Of a stretch of 64,000 bases of DNA, positions 34,076 through 42,408 are shown one piece after another. The stretch is from a virus. The first letter of the stretch is position 1, and each line of letters starts with the position of its first letter. A program made the translations under genes and the position numbers. The notes beneath the pieces were generated by a model, which was given only the letters and a program-made list of their open reading frames with translations, searched no databases and was not told the origin of the DNA. The stretch is taken from positions 1 to 64,000 of the IMG/VR virus record IMGVR_UViG_3300009285_003054; one strand, 5' to 3'.

Positions 34076-34174
34076 ATGCTAGTAATGACTGCTGGGGCGG
34101 CCACTAGACTGGCTTCGTTAGTGTGGTATGTGACTACTGTATTGTCTGTGTTCCTACTGTTCTGGTGGGTGTAG
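34076..34174 (+). CDS. Tiny single-pass membrane protein (32 aa)
   Basis: An ATG two bases after the upstream stop opens a 32-codon frame that is nearly all hydrophobic after residue 12 (RLASLVWYVTTVLSVFLLFW). It looks like a complete small membrane peptide. It is too short for standard gene calling. With the preceding membrane coiled-coil protein it could form a holin/spanin-type pair, but no direct proof is visible. Confidence 0.5.
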   Translation: MLVMTAGAATRLASLVWYVTTVLSVFLLFWWV

Positions 34175-34179
34175 AGCAT

Positions 34180-34674
34180 CTATTTCAGGGGATGGGCGTA
34201 TTGCACCACACTAAACCCATTTACTACTGCTCGTATAGCATTTCTGATACGGCGCCCCACAACACTGGGATCTCTCCTACAGATTCCATCCGAAAACACC
34301 AAGCATAGCACACCAACCCTAGCATACTCCCGCTTTAAGTAGAGTGCCTCGGGTATAGTATGATACTTCCCAAACCCAAACACCTCAACTACTAGGAGTG
34401 GTAAGCCAAAATCTTCCCAACCATAGGCGAAATCAGGATGTTTTCGCCACGGTCGTTTAGGATCAGGAAGTTTGTATTCCATATACCGCTTGCGGAACCT
34501 CCCCCCGCAGGGATGGAATAGGGGGACGTAGAGATCTCGTCTTCCCACCAAGCAAACCAACCCGGGAATTGCTAGATCTACCACAGCTTGCTCACTTTTA
34601 TTAGGGAGCCCGTGTCGGTTATACCAGCGTGCGCCTCGATGATACCTGCGTCTTTTGTGTCTAGGTGCTGTCAT
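34180..34674 (-). CDS. PD-(D/E)XK-like endonuclease candidate
   Basis: This is a 164-residue minus-strand gene among plus-strand genes. The N-terminus is very basic (HKRRRYHRGARWYNRHG). A core of HPDFAYGW...LLVVEVFGFGKYH followed by YLKREYARVGVLCLVF resembles the PDx(n)ExK order of small phage and restriction-type nucleases, although the usual Lys after Glu is not in place. The start ATG at 34674 overlaps the divergent resolvase ATG in one CATG; an in-frame ATG at 34719 is the alternative. Confidence 0.6.
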   Translation of the reverse strand: MTAPRHKRRRYHRGARWYNRHGLPNKSEQAVVDLAIPGLVCLVGRRDLYVPLFHPCGGRFRKRYMEYKLPDPKRPWRKHPDFAYGWEDFGLPLLVVEVFGFGKYHTIPEALYLKREYARVGVLCLVFSDGICRRDPSVVGRRIRNAIRAVVNGFSVVQYAHPLK

Positions 34675-35179
34675 GTCCACACTTCGAGTACTCTCTATTG
34701 ACCCCGGAAAGTCTAACACGTGGTATACCTGCTGGGAAGGGAGGAAGTTAGTTCATTCGGGGAGGTTTGAGACTCCGAGTACCCTCCGTGAGATATCCTC
34801 GCTGTGCTTTCATCAGGAGGTAAAAGTGTTGTTTTCTCGAATGAAGATGCAGTCCGAGGACCATCTTGTGTTAGAGAGGTACATGCACCGAGCGGGTAGT
34901 GGTGGGAATGTATCCGAGATTATGGGGGCTATCATTTGGACGCTGGCCACACTGGCTATTTCCGCAGGTATAGCGGTGTACATGTACACCGCTTCAGCCC
35001 ATAAGAACTCCTACAGGCGGTTTCATACAGCTCTGTACCCCCAAGGGATCCTAAAGAGAATAGGGCAGATACATGGGACATTTCACCCCCGGTTGGGTCG
35101 GACAGATCCCTGTGAGCACGTAATTGACGCCGGGACTTTGGGTGTGTATCACATCCTCAAGCATTCCGAGAAGATTTAG
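34673..35179 (+). CDS. RuvC-like Holliday junction resolvase
   Basis: The protein has 168 residues. The RNase H-fold pattern is VLSIDPGKSNT near residue 6-16 (first Asp), LVLERY near 70 (Glu) and HVIDAGTLG near 150 (last acidic residue), as in RuvC and phage resolvases. It would cut branched DNA before packaging. AGGTG lies six bases before the ATG at 34673, inside the divergent neighbour. Confidence 0.8.
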   Translation: MSTLRVLSIDPGKSNTWYTCWEGRKLVHSGRFETPSTLREISSLCFHQEVKVLFSRMKMQSEDHLVLERYMHRAGSGGNVSEIMGAIIWTLATLAISAGIAVYMYTASAHKNSYRRFHTALYPQGILKRIGQIHGTFHPRLGRTDPCEHVIDAGTLGVYHILKHSEKI

Positions 35180-35188
35180 GAGTATAGA

Positions 35189-35845
35189 ATGGTAGATCAG
35201 GTCACTCGGGCGACACATACTTCTTTGCGGAAGGTCTTTAAGGTAGAACTTGTAGACGTAGGTACACTCTCCAAGGTCATCCACACGTGGGATAATGAGG
35301 TACCTGGGTATACCCGTGTCGGCATACTGGACCTAAAGCGAGGGGATCTGTTTCGTGTAGTGGATAATGATTGCACTCCTGAGTGTGGGGGTCGTCTCCA
35401 CGAGTTACATGAAAATGGTATGTTTATCTATCGAGCAGACAGTGATGGGGTGGCCATGCCACCCCCTGCCGAATCCGTGGTGCAGCTCACACCTGTCTTC
35501 TTTGTGAGTCCGCCATACACACCAGACAACGGGAAATTGTTCGAGGTGTTCCCATATGCAGCTGACAAATCTTGGTTTGGGTTACTGTTACCAAGTTTCG
35601 ATATCAGAGCTACCATCAATGTTTCTTTAGAAGATATTCAACAAATCCGACCTATGTGCTGCGATCGTGCTAAAAGTGGTGTGGTAGTCTATCGGCATTT
35701 ATTCACTGTGGGACTACGTCTCCCCGGATGGTGCATAAATGTCAATCAGTCCGGAATCCCTGCCGGAATCCCTGGTGGGGAACTAGAGGGAGTTCAATAC
35801 TGTCCATACTGTGGGGAAAAACTCCCAGATGTGGAGTGTGGCTAG
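35189..35845 (+). CDS. Hypothetical protein with C-terminal zinc ribbon
   Basis: The protein has 218 residues. The body is beta-rich and contains ECGGRL near residue 66. The C-terminus has YCPYCGEKL, half of a zinc ribbon whose other cysteines may be MCCD near 150. No known family is seen. It follows the resolvase by nine bases and precedes another Cys-containing protein. Confidence 0.65.
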   Translation: MVDQVTRATHTSLRKVFKVELVDVGTLSKVIHTWDNEVPGYTRVGILDLKRGDLFRVVDNDCTPECGGRLHELHENGMFIYRADSDGVAMPPPAESVVQLTPVFFVSPPYTPDNGKLFEVFPYAADKSWFGLLLPSFDIRATINVSLEDIQQIRPMCCDRAKSGVVVYRHLFTVGLRLPGWCINVNQSGIPAGIPGGELEGVQYCPYCGEKLPDVECG

Positions 35846-35849
35846 CCGA

Positions 35850-36599
35850 ATGACACATATCATTAATCGTAACCTGCTACCTGCTGCGCGTGCAGCAGGT
35901 ACTCGTGTATTACAGCGCTACCAGTTGCAGTTAAGGAGTCAATCCCTAGAAACCGATTTGGAATCACTCATCGGGGTATATTTTACAGCCCCTGTAGATT
36001 TCCGTAGGATCATCGAGAAGGTTTTTGAGATTCTGGGTTTGGTAGAAGTAATTAGTGCACTCAAGACATCCACACATATAATGGGCCTTACACATGCTTG
36101 TGGTGTGCTACACACCGTAGTAGTTTCTCCATGTGCAGATAAGGGTTGTCGCTTCCACAAGCATAACCAAAAAGAGAGTCTTAACTGCCTATTGGTATAC
36201 TCAAGGGGGAATCCGTTGGGTGTTAATCAGATTGCAGAGTTTCTGGGGGAGCCCAATGTAAAAGAGATTATCAAAGCCGCAGTTCAAAAGATGCGGCATG
36301 CGTCGATCAACGCAGCCAAGACCATAGCGGAGCTGAATGAGGATTTTGTGTTCCTTCACAACCTACGAGTATGTGGAAAGTGTGAGAGAAGGATAAAATC
36401 TAAACCGTATAAAGTGATCGACGGGGTGGCTTTTTGCTCCGAGCACTGTACTACTGTTTCCCCACCTGAGCATACACTACTAGAGGCCCGTACCGGAATA
36501 TGTGCAGCTACCCTGCTGCAGTGGGTGCGAGAAAACTATACAACAACTGCTGCCGCAGCGCAAGCCATGGGTGTCCCCGAGGCGATTCTGCGAGCATAA
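35850..36599 (+). CDS. Hypothetical protein with zinc-binding C-terminus
   Basis: The 249 residues run from the ATG at 35850, four bases after the previous stop; an earlier ATG at 35811 would overlap that gene. It is mostly helical. Cysteines are in CADKGCRFH near residue 94 and in CGKCERR...FCSEHC near 190, the latter a likely zinc finger. The last 40 residues could be a helix-turn-helix (WVRENYTTTAAAAQAMGV). It may be a DNA-binding regulator, not proven. Confidence 0.65.
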   Translation: MTHIINRNLLPAARAAGTRVLQRYQLQLRSQSLETDLESLIGVYFTAPVDFRRIIEKVFEILGLVEVISALKTSTHIMGLTHACGVLHTVVVSPCADKGCRFHKHNQKESLNCLLVYSRGNPLGVNQIAEFLGEPNVKEIIKAAVQKMRHASINAAKTIAELNEDFVFLHNLRVCGKCERRIKSKPYKVIDGVAFCSEHCTTVSPPEHTLLEARTGICAATLLQWVRENYTTTAAAAQAMGVPEAILRA

Positions 36600-36621
36600 G
36601 GGATCACAAAAGGAGTAAAAC

Positions 36622-37701
36622 ATGGAAGAACGTACACAGATGGGTATTGCTGGACGAATCCACCGCATGACCACTGTAAGTGATCGGATCGGAGAGCGGC
36701 TGCAGGCAAAGATGAACGATCGTGTCGGAGCCCGCCCTGACCTGTACTTGGGAGACTACCGAATGGCAGGTGCCAATCTGGCCACCGTCGCCATTGGCTA
36801 CAACCACGCGGATTACGGAACCCCCACTACATCGGAACTCTCAGAGTTTGTGATCAAAGCCAGTCTTGGAAGGCTCCGACCCCACGAGGCCACCCGCAGA
36901 GACAACTCAGGACGGAACACCATCACCCTCAACGTGGTGCACCAACGACCCTTCTCCCCCTTCTCCGAGATGCAGAGTCAACTTGCCCCCCTTGGAGGCA
37001 AACGGTATCTGCATGCGCAGACTAACGATGTCTGGGAGCTGGAAGATCAGGGTGGGTCCCCTATCGTCTACCGGGTTGCTGAAGAGAATCTCTCGGAAGT
37101 GCTCAGCCAGATGACCGGGCAGCTCATTCACCCCAGCACCACCCGGGTGGCATACACCGACAACGAAGGGACCCCTTACCCCTCCGCTGGAACACAAGTG
37201 AAGTTCTTTGGGATCGATGGACATGCCAGGTTGGCTACTGTAATGTCCGAGCCGGATCGCGAAGGCAACATGCACATCACAGGGGAGCAGTGTCCCCCAC
37301 GAATCCATGTCAACTCCGTAACTGAGGTATTCCGCACCGCCGAGTTGGATGGGGTGGTGCAGGACAAGCTGGAGAAGTACTTTGCAGAGATGTTCGGAGA
37401 CGCGCAGTACGCCAAGGATCTCGTCCGCCAAGCATCACCACAACCCCAGGTGGGTACCGGTGAGCAGTTGGTAGCGTTTCTGACTGACGGGGGGCTGTAC
37501 GATGTCAACGCAGCTACCATCGCGTTGGACAACATGAAGCGTACCCCCGGACAAGTCCACAGGCTGGGTCCGCAGAACGCATCGAGTATGGTGTTGGCGG
37601 CATACAACGGAAACGGCTTCGAGTGGGAAGTGGATACCGACGAAGCCGTGAAGGCATTGCAGGGTGGCAAGCAGACAAACAACCCTTTCGTACAGCAGTA
37701 G
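36622..37701 (+). CDS. Hypothetical protein, zero-frame product of a frameshift candidate
   Basis: The protein has 359 residues, with AAAAGGAG before the ATG. It has an unusually clean codon pattern and no recognised domain. Segments such as TLNVVHQRPFSPFSEMQ and GTQVKFFGIDGHARLATV suggest a beta-rich fold. Near its end lies a CCCTTTC slippery heptamer in the right phase with a downstream stem. A -1 shift there would extend it into the next frame (37690-37979), giving about 452 residues. Confidence 0.8.
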   Translation: MEERTQMGIAGRIHRMTTVSDRIGERLQAKMNDRVGARPDLYLGDYRMAGANLATVAIGYNHADYGTPTTSELSEFVIKASLGRLRPHEATRRDNSGRNTITLNVVHQRPFSPFSEMQSQLAPLGGKRYLHAQTNDVWELEDQGGSPIVYRVAEENLSEVLSQMTGQLIHPSTTRVAYTDNEGTPYPSAGTQVKFFGIDGHARLATVMSEPDREGNMHITGEQCPPRIHVNSVTEVFRTAELDGVVQDKLEKYFAEMFGDAQYAKDLVRQASPQPQVGTGEQLVAFLTDGGLYDVNAATIALDNMKRTPGQVHRLGPQNASSMVLAAYNGNGFEWEVDTDEAVKALQGGKQTNNPFVQQ

Positions 37702-37719
37702 CTCGGAAGAAAACCGAGC
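37683..37719 (+). promoter_or_regulatory. Candidate -1 programmed ribosomal frameshift site
   Basis: CCCTTTC (37683-37689) is phased C-CCT-TTC in the zero frame, the X-XXY-YYZ pattern for -1 slippage. After 11 bases a perfect 6-bp stem follows (GCTCGG 37701-37706 / CCGAGC 37714-37719, 7-base loop). The zero frame stops at 37699-37701. The -1 frame is open to 37979 and has no convincing start of its own. Confidence 0.6.
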
Positions 37720-37979
37720 CAATCCCGGTACCCTGGGTAGAATACGGGCATAAGTTCCATGTGTACAGTGACCCAGAGATACCTCCGAACACCATGCAGA
37801 GAATCGTGAAGAAGGTATACGATGTGGTTCAAGATGACTGTGAAATCAGAGTAGAGACCGATCGGAGTGGTATGGCCTACGTCGACGTTGTTGCCAATGG
37901 CCGCAAATACTCCGGGGACTTCCACCTTCGATCAGATAAGCAAGCCAAATACTTCCAACTCACTCCCGCCAAATCGTAA
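37690..37979 (+). CDS. -1 frame extension of the preceding gene (about 96 codons)
   Basis: Past the slippery site this frame encodes RTAVARKKTEPIPV, then WVEYGHKFHVYSD, a helical IVKKVYDVVQDD stretch and VDVVANGRKYSGDF, which reads as one small folded domain. No ATG with a ribosome site opens it: the open frame reaches back to 37623 only by overlapping the upstream gene, and the first ATG past the junction falls inside the domain. Expression as a frameshift fusion is therefore the best explanation. A rare-start separate gene is the alternative. Confidence 0.55.
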
Positions 37980-38001
37980 CCCAGCACCCCTTCTTTTTTG
38001 C

Positions 38002-38030
38002 TTGACATCCTGTTGCCTTCATGCTATACT
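38002..38030 (+). promoter_or_regulatory. Consensus-like sigma-70 promoter with extended -10
   Basis: TTGACA (38002-38007), 17-base spacer ending in TGC, TATACT (38025-38030). It is the clearest plus-strand promoter in the window. It drives the gene at 38077, with a leader of about 40 bases. Confidence 0.85.
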
Positions 38031-38076
38031 GACCTGGACAGTGCGCAAAAGTAAACCTCTAAAGAAAGGGACGAGG

Positions 38077-38706
38077 ATGAAGAGCAAGACCATGGCATCC
38101 ACAAAGGCAAAGGTAGACGCAGAAGTTGAGACGTTCGTGGAGGAAAACTATGAGACCATTGTGAGGCTTTTGGCCAAAAAACAGGCTAAACACCAGCGAG
38201 CACTCGCACGCCCATCTCTACGTCTGTTACTGGCTGAGCGGTTTGCGAAGTACTACATAGGCGCAGAGGATTATGTCGCGTGGGATGCAGAGGGTGGTGT
38301 AGGGGGTTGGATTCATCGTCCTTCCGCCAGAGCAGCACGCGCAAATGGAGCTACTCGAGTACATGCCACCCGGTACCGAAGCCCCTCTGATGGAGAGTCC
38401 TACCCCATCCTTACTAAAGAGGATGCGTTGAGAGCGCGTGCTACCTTGTCTTTTGGATGCGACGAGAGACCTGTTAGGGTGTGCAAGTCCATGGGGGCTA
38501 TCCACATGTTGACGACCATTTCCAATGCTACCCCCCAGACAGTGGACGCCCTCGAGGATTGGTGGCACACCTGTGAGGGAACACCCTGGGCGGACATGGG
38601 AGTATCTGTGGATGTGAAGTCAGACAACATGATAGAGACTGGCGAGATCGAAATCTCTATCTCCTACATTGCGAAAGAGAGTGTCCTCACGCCTGACCAG
38701 CTCTAA
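38077..38706 (+). CDS. Hypothetical protein (209 aa)
   Basis: The start ATG at 38077 has AAAGGG seven bases upstream and lies just after the promoter at 38002-38030; an ATG at 38092 is also possible. The N-terminus is Lys-rich and helical (VETFVEENYETIVRLLAKKQAKHQ). The centre holds GCDERPVRVCKS. No known family is recognised. Having its own strong promoter suggests high or early expression. Confidence 0.75.
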   Translation: MKSKTMASTKAKVDAEVETFVEENYETIVRLLAKKQAKHQRALARPSLRLLLAERFAKYYIGAEDYVAWDAEGGVGGWIHRPSARAARANGATRVHATRYRSPSDGESYPILTKEDALRARATLSFGCDERPVRVCKSMGAIHMLTTISNATPQTVDALEDWWHTCEGTPWADMGVSVDVKSDNMIETGEIEISISYIAKESVLTPDQL

Positions 38707-38800
38707 TCCCCCATCCTCCAACAACACGCTAGTCATCTCCTCAACAGTTATACTTTGCTTGTTTTCTCACCATCTCTACCCACATAATGGTTACTATTTC

Positions 38801-39283
38801 ATGGACCCCCGAGACTTGTTCCACGCCAGTGGTCAGCAACGTCTATCCGGCACTACCCGCGCGTTGCTGTTGGTAGCCGCCACGTCCCTAGAGAGCCATA
38901 TTCTCTTTCGTAAGCTACCCCCTGCTGTGCAGACGCATGTGGGGCGCAGAGTCCAGCGGATGGCATTAGATGGTCAAGCTGTCACATTGTTTGATACCGA
39001 GCTGGTGGTACAAAATCCACCCCCTCCAGAGGTTACTAATCCTTGGAAATGGCGTGCTACTAGACCAGTCCTACGCACACTACGGGTCCCACGTTTCGCA
39101 CTGGAGTGCGACTTAGTCTGGGTAGCGTATACCACCCGGGATCTCTCTTTGGTGGATGTATGTGACTTGGTACGCACATTGCGAGTGTACGCCGGGGTAG
39201 ATAACCTAATCAGCTTTGTAGGGGAAAAAGGGGTAGACGCTCTTTCAGCAATCATCCAGAACACCCTTCCGAGGATATCATGA
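38801..39283 (+). CDS. Hypothetical protein (160 aa)
   Basis: This frame begins at the ATG at 38801; an upstream extension to 38669 overlaps the previous gene and looks non-coding. The ribosome site is weak. The sequence is helical at the start (GTTRALLLVAATSLESHILF) and beta-rich later. It is coupled to the next gene by an ATGA overlap. Family unknown. Confidence 0.6.
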   Translation: MDPRDLFHASGQQRLSGTTRALLLVAATSLESHILFRKLPPAVQTHVGRRVQRMALDGQAVTLFDTELVVQNPPPPEVTNPWKWRATRPVLRTLRVPRFALECDLVWVAYTTRDLSLVDVCDLVRTLRVYAGVDNLISFVGEKGVDALSAIIQNTLPRIS

Positions 39284-39705
39284 AAACAAAGGTAACCATG
39301 AGTCGTATTAGCCGAATAATCAATAAATACAGGTTACAAGCAGATTTCGTAGGCCCACAAGGGAAAGCGTATCACAAGCAACTATTGGATGGTGTCTTTC
39401 GGATTCCTGTCAAACGTGTACGGGAGTGGATCCAAACCCAGAACGACGGAGATCCCAGCCGTGGATACAAGCTGCTCATGGACGGCACGGAGTTAGAAGA
39501 TACTGATAGTGTCCCAGTAGGAAGTCGGCTCGTAGAATGGTCGGTAGACAAGGGTAGACGATTCAGTTATCAGGTTTTAGTGGGGAGGAAAGGGGTCAAG
39601 TATCTGGGGGGGAGAAAAGGGTTGTATCGGGATAGTACTGCACATAAGCCTATTGCGATGTGGATCGACAGGCATCCTGGGGGAGTTCACCGTTCCCGCG
39701 AATGA
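39280..39705 (+). CDS. Basic hypothetical protein (141 aa)
   Basis: The ATG overlaps the preceding stop (ATGA). The protein is rich in Lys and Arg with a helical N-terminus (ISRIINKYRLQ) and a beta-like C-terminal half (RRFSYQVLVGRKGVKYLGG). Its charge would allow nucleic-acid binding, but no motif confirms this. Confidence 0.6.
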   Translation: MKTKVTMSRISRIINKYRLQADFVGPQGKAYHKQLLDGVFRIPVKRVREWIQTQNDGDPSRGYKLLMDGTELEDTDSVPVGSRLVEWSVDKGRRFSYQVLVGRKGVKYLGGRKGLYRDSTAHKPIAMWIDRHPGGVHRSRE

Positions 39706-39729
39706 AGGTTCCTACAACGGAGGATACCC

Positions 39730-41031
39730 ATGCTGCCGATAGAAACAGTTAAAATCAGACGCCTTTTCCGAAATATGCTTAGGGATCTAGGTACTGCATT
39801 AGAAAGGTCATCAGAGGACTATGCGACACTTCTGAACATACAACATGTGGTAGAGGTAGTAGGCGGGATACTAAATGTCGAAGTGCCAGCTAGTCTCTTA
39901 ACCCCACCAGAACGAGTGTCCGATCGCACACTGTCGCTAAAGACAGCTACATTTAATGAGATGGTAGCAGATGCTGTCGCTTGGCACTACTTGCAGTTGC
40001 GGATGTCGGAAGATCTAGAGAACGACAAAGCACTATCGTTCAAACACTCAAAAACTTCAACAAAAACCGAGTTAGATCGTTGGCTGATGCGGCGCTTCAA
40101 CCTGGAACACTATGAGGCCCGATCAGTAAGTAATAGCGCAGGGGAAGAACGTGCGTGCGATGCTGGGAGTGATGGTATCCGCTGGTTGAAACGTACACCT
40201 GCACCACGATTCTCTGATTATCCTGATCTGGAGCAGATGCGTAACGATTGGTTGGCTAAACTAGAAGCAGCTGGGAAAGGAGATAATCCGGGGAAGGCAC
40301 CGGTAGACAAACCGAAACCCAAGGATACTACCCCGGAGCAATCCGAACTGATAACCACATATGTGCTGACCCTTCGACCGCTGATGTCAGCTGCGCTCCC
40401 TCCTGGATTCATAACCACCGGGAATCGCACAGGGTACCCATTCGGAACCGTCACTTACCCCGATTCATTACCCCGTAAAACCGCCAAGGATCTGGGGTTG
40501 CTGCAAGTGATATCCTCCGAGGATCTAAGGGCGTATATAGAGTTCTACCTCGAGGAAAAGGTCCCATCGGAGTATCTCCAGACGTATGTCGACGAGGCTG
40601 ATACCCTACCCACGCTACTCCAAAATGTTCGAGACTACTTGCGGGATCACTGGGCCTTGCTTACTGATGATATCACATTGAGTATGGTATACAAGATAGC
40701 CAGAGATATGGTGAGTGGAAAGTCCGCAAAAACACTCCCTGTAAAGTCACCGCCTCTACCACTAGCTCAACTCAAGATGGCACCTGGTGTAAGGTTGGTT
40801 GTAGTAACTCCTTTCCATATTCGGCCAAGAGTGAATGATCCTGGTGCCTACGTCTATGTTCCGCACAAATTTGTCAAGCAAGACAGAGATACTCGGATTG
40901 CACCGGGAATCGAGGCTACATACTTGGGGTGGGACCCCCTCTCCACACGGTTTCAACTCCAAATAGATGGGATCGACAGTATGGTTCGGCTCCCAGGTAG
41001 TGTACGGGTATTTCGACTGAGTGAGGAGTAG
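39730..41031 (+). CDS. Hypothetical protein (433 aa)
   Basis: The two ends look like folded domains, helical at the N-terminus and beta-rich at the C-terminus (VRLVVVTPFHIRPRVNDPGAY). They are joined by a Lys/Pro/Asp-rich linker near residues 185-205. No family is recognised. Its stop directly abuts the start of the metalloprotease gene, so they are probably co-translated. Confidence 0.7.
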   Translation: MLPIETVKIRRLFRNMLRDLGTALERSSEDYATLLNIQHVVEVVGGILNVEVPASLLTPPERVSDRTLSLKTATFNEMVADAVAWHYLQLRMSEDLENDKALSFKHSKTSTKTELDRWLMRRFNLEHYEARSVSNSAGEERACDAGSDGIRWLKRTPAPRFSDYPDLEQMRNDWLAKLEAAGKGDNPGKAPVDKPKPKDTTPEQSELITTYVLTLRPLMSAALPPGFITTGNRTGYPFGTVTYPDSLPRKTAKDLGLLQVISSEDLRAYIEFYLEEKVPSEYLQTYVDEADTLPTLLQNVRDYLRDHWALLTDDITLSMVYKIARDMVSGKSAKTLPVKSPPLPLAQLKMAPGVRLVVVTPFHIRPRVNDPGAYVYVPHKFVKQDRDTRIAPGIEATYLGWDPLSTRFQLQIDGIDSMVRLPGSVRVFRLSEE

Positions 41032-42120
41032 ATGCAGAAAGTACCACCAGAACAAAGTGTAGCTCAGACGCTCTTCATCGACCTCTTAAAGTCCCCAAGT
41101 ATGGCGGCATTTGACAGCCCCAAAGATGTGTGGGGAGTAGAGAGATTACAAGCCATGCGTTCGGTGGAGGCATTACATACTCTGCTGCAACCTCCTGTAC
41201 GGATTGTCATCCCCCCAGCCTCCGAAGAACTGCATCATCTGGCGGGTTTGCAAGGGAAATTCGATGTGCTATGGAAAGGACACTTCAAACTCTACTACCG
41301 CAAGGTATATTCTTGGATAACGATCGAGGAGCACCTGAGCAAACTGATGGGGATCTTGACTCAATGTGAGCAACGTTGTGTCGACGTAGGTGTACGCTTC
41401 CGAAACACCATTCCTTGTTATGTGCAACTCCAAATCAAGGGCGGACACGCCGGAGTACTGGCGCATTACATTTATATGCAAGGATATGGCGCACTTGTTT
41501 TCTCGTTGAAATCGCTGGATCGTGCGGATACCTTGAACACAGTAATCCACGAAACGGCACATTACATCCATCACAACTGGATTCCGGGAGGTTATAACAA
41601 CCCCGTAATCGTAGAAGGGTATGAAAATCATAAGTTGGATGAGGATACTGGAGGATCTCGCACCAAACGCTCGATTGATATGTTGGAGAAAATCAAGGCG
41701 GATTATCTACTAGCTGTTAAACAGTGGTTCAAACACCACGACCCTGGTGGGATGTTGGTTCGTAGTAAACATGGTAGTAAGACATTTTTCCCGGATTTTG
41801 TGTACATCCCTAGTGGTGGTAGGGATCAACTTCCTGCGATAGGTTATATGACAGCGTTCAGTGACGGTGGGCGTATTCTACTCGAGTTCCAGCGTAGAAT
41901 CGATGACTACAACAAGGATGCAATCCAGCTGCAGAGGGGTGAAGATGTCACGTATCTTCGTGATTGGCTGAGCACTTGGGTACCATCAGACTATGCGAAG
42001 ACCAACGTGATGGAGTGGTTTGCGGAGGTGTTTACTGCGTGCGCGTTACACCCGCAGACTGTTGATTCGAAAGTGTTAGCGTGGCTGGAGAAAGTGTTGA
42101 AGCAGGTACCCACCAAGTGA
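41032..42120 (+). CDS. Zinc metalloprotease-like protein (HExxH)
   Basis: The protein has 362 residues starting at the base after the upstream stop, with AGGAG close before. HETAHYIHH at residues 172-180 is an HExxH zinc site. NVMEWFAEVFTACALHP, about 160 residues later, carries Glu residues able to be the third ligand, as in gluzincin-like folds. Toxin-like or structural proteases of this size occur in large phages. The substrate is unknown, and no signal peptide is seen. Confidence 0.72.
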   Translation: MQKVPPEQSVAQTLFIDLLKSPSMAAFDSPKDVWGVERLQAMRSVEALHTLLQPPVRIVIPPASEELHHLAGLQGKFDVLWKGHFKLYYRKVYSWITIEEHLSKLMGILTQCEQRCVDVGVRFRNTIPCYVQLQIKGGHAGVLAHYIYMQGYGALVFSLKSLDRADTLNTVIHETAHYIHHNWIPGGYNNPVIVEGYENHKLDEDTGGSRTKRSIDMLEKIKADYLLAVKQWFKHHDPGGMLVRSKHGSKTFFPDFVYIPSGGRDQLPAIGYMTAFSDGGRILLEFQRRIDDYNKDAIQLQRGEDVTYLRDWLSTWVPSDYAKTNVMEWFAEVFTACALHPQTVDSKVLAWLEKVLKQVPTK

Positions 42121-42141
42121 GAGTATAAACCCCCGATACCA

Positions 42142-42381
42142 TCAGATCTTCGTAAGCTTCTTCCCATCCCACTTGATCCCCATTTGCGCAAGGATTTTAC
42201 CCGGATCACTACTCGACAGGTCAATGGCTTCTTTCATCGCCATCTTCTGGTAGTCCGGCTTCCACTTGAGCATGGCCAGACCGACTTGTTTGGCCACCGG
42301 ACCCCGGTGACACAGGGAATACCCGTAGGTTGCGTGGGGCACAATGATGCCAAGCGGTTATAAATAGCTGAATGGTTGCAT
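42142..42381 (-). pseudogene. Small gene interrupted by TAA after seven codons
   Basis: On the minus strand AGAGGAAAC precedes an ATG at 42381. The frame reads seven codons (MQPFSYL), meets TAA, then stays open in the same phase for 72 more codons to 42142. The body (VPHATYGYSLCHRGPVAKQV...) looks like real protein but otherwise has only a GTG at 42342 without a good ribosome site. It is either a nonsense-broken gene or a leader peptide followed by re-initiation. Confidence 0.5.
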
Positions 42382-42408
42382 GTTTCCTCTGGGTAGGTAT
42401 TTGGGGGA

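Noticed and set aside
36907-37925. Two long minus-strand frames under the gene at 36622
   Set aside because: The plus-strand gene has a strong ribosome site and a sensible fold pattern; the minus frames lack starts and mirror its codon bias.
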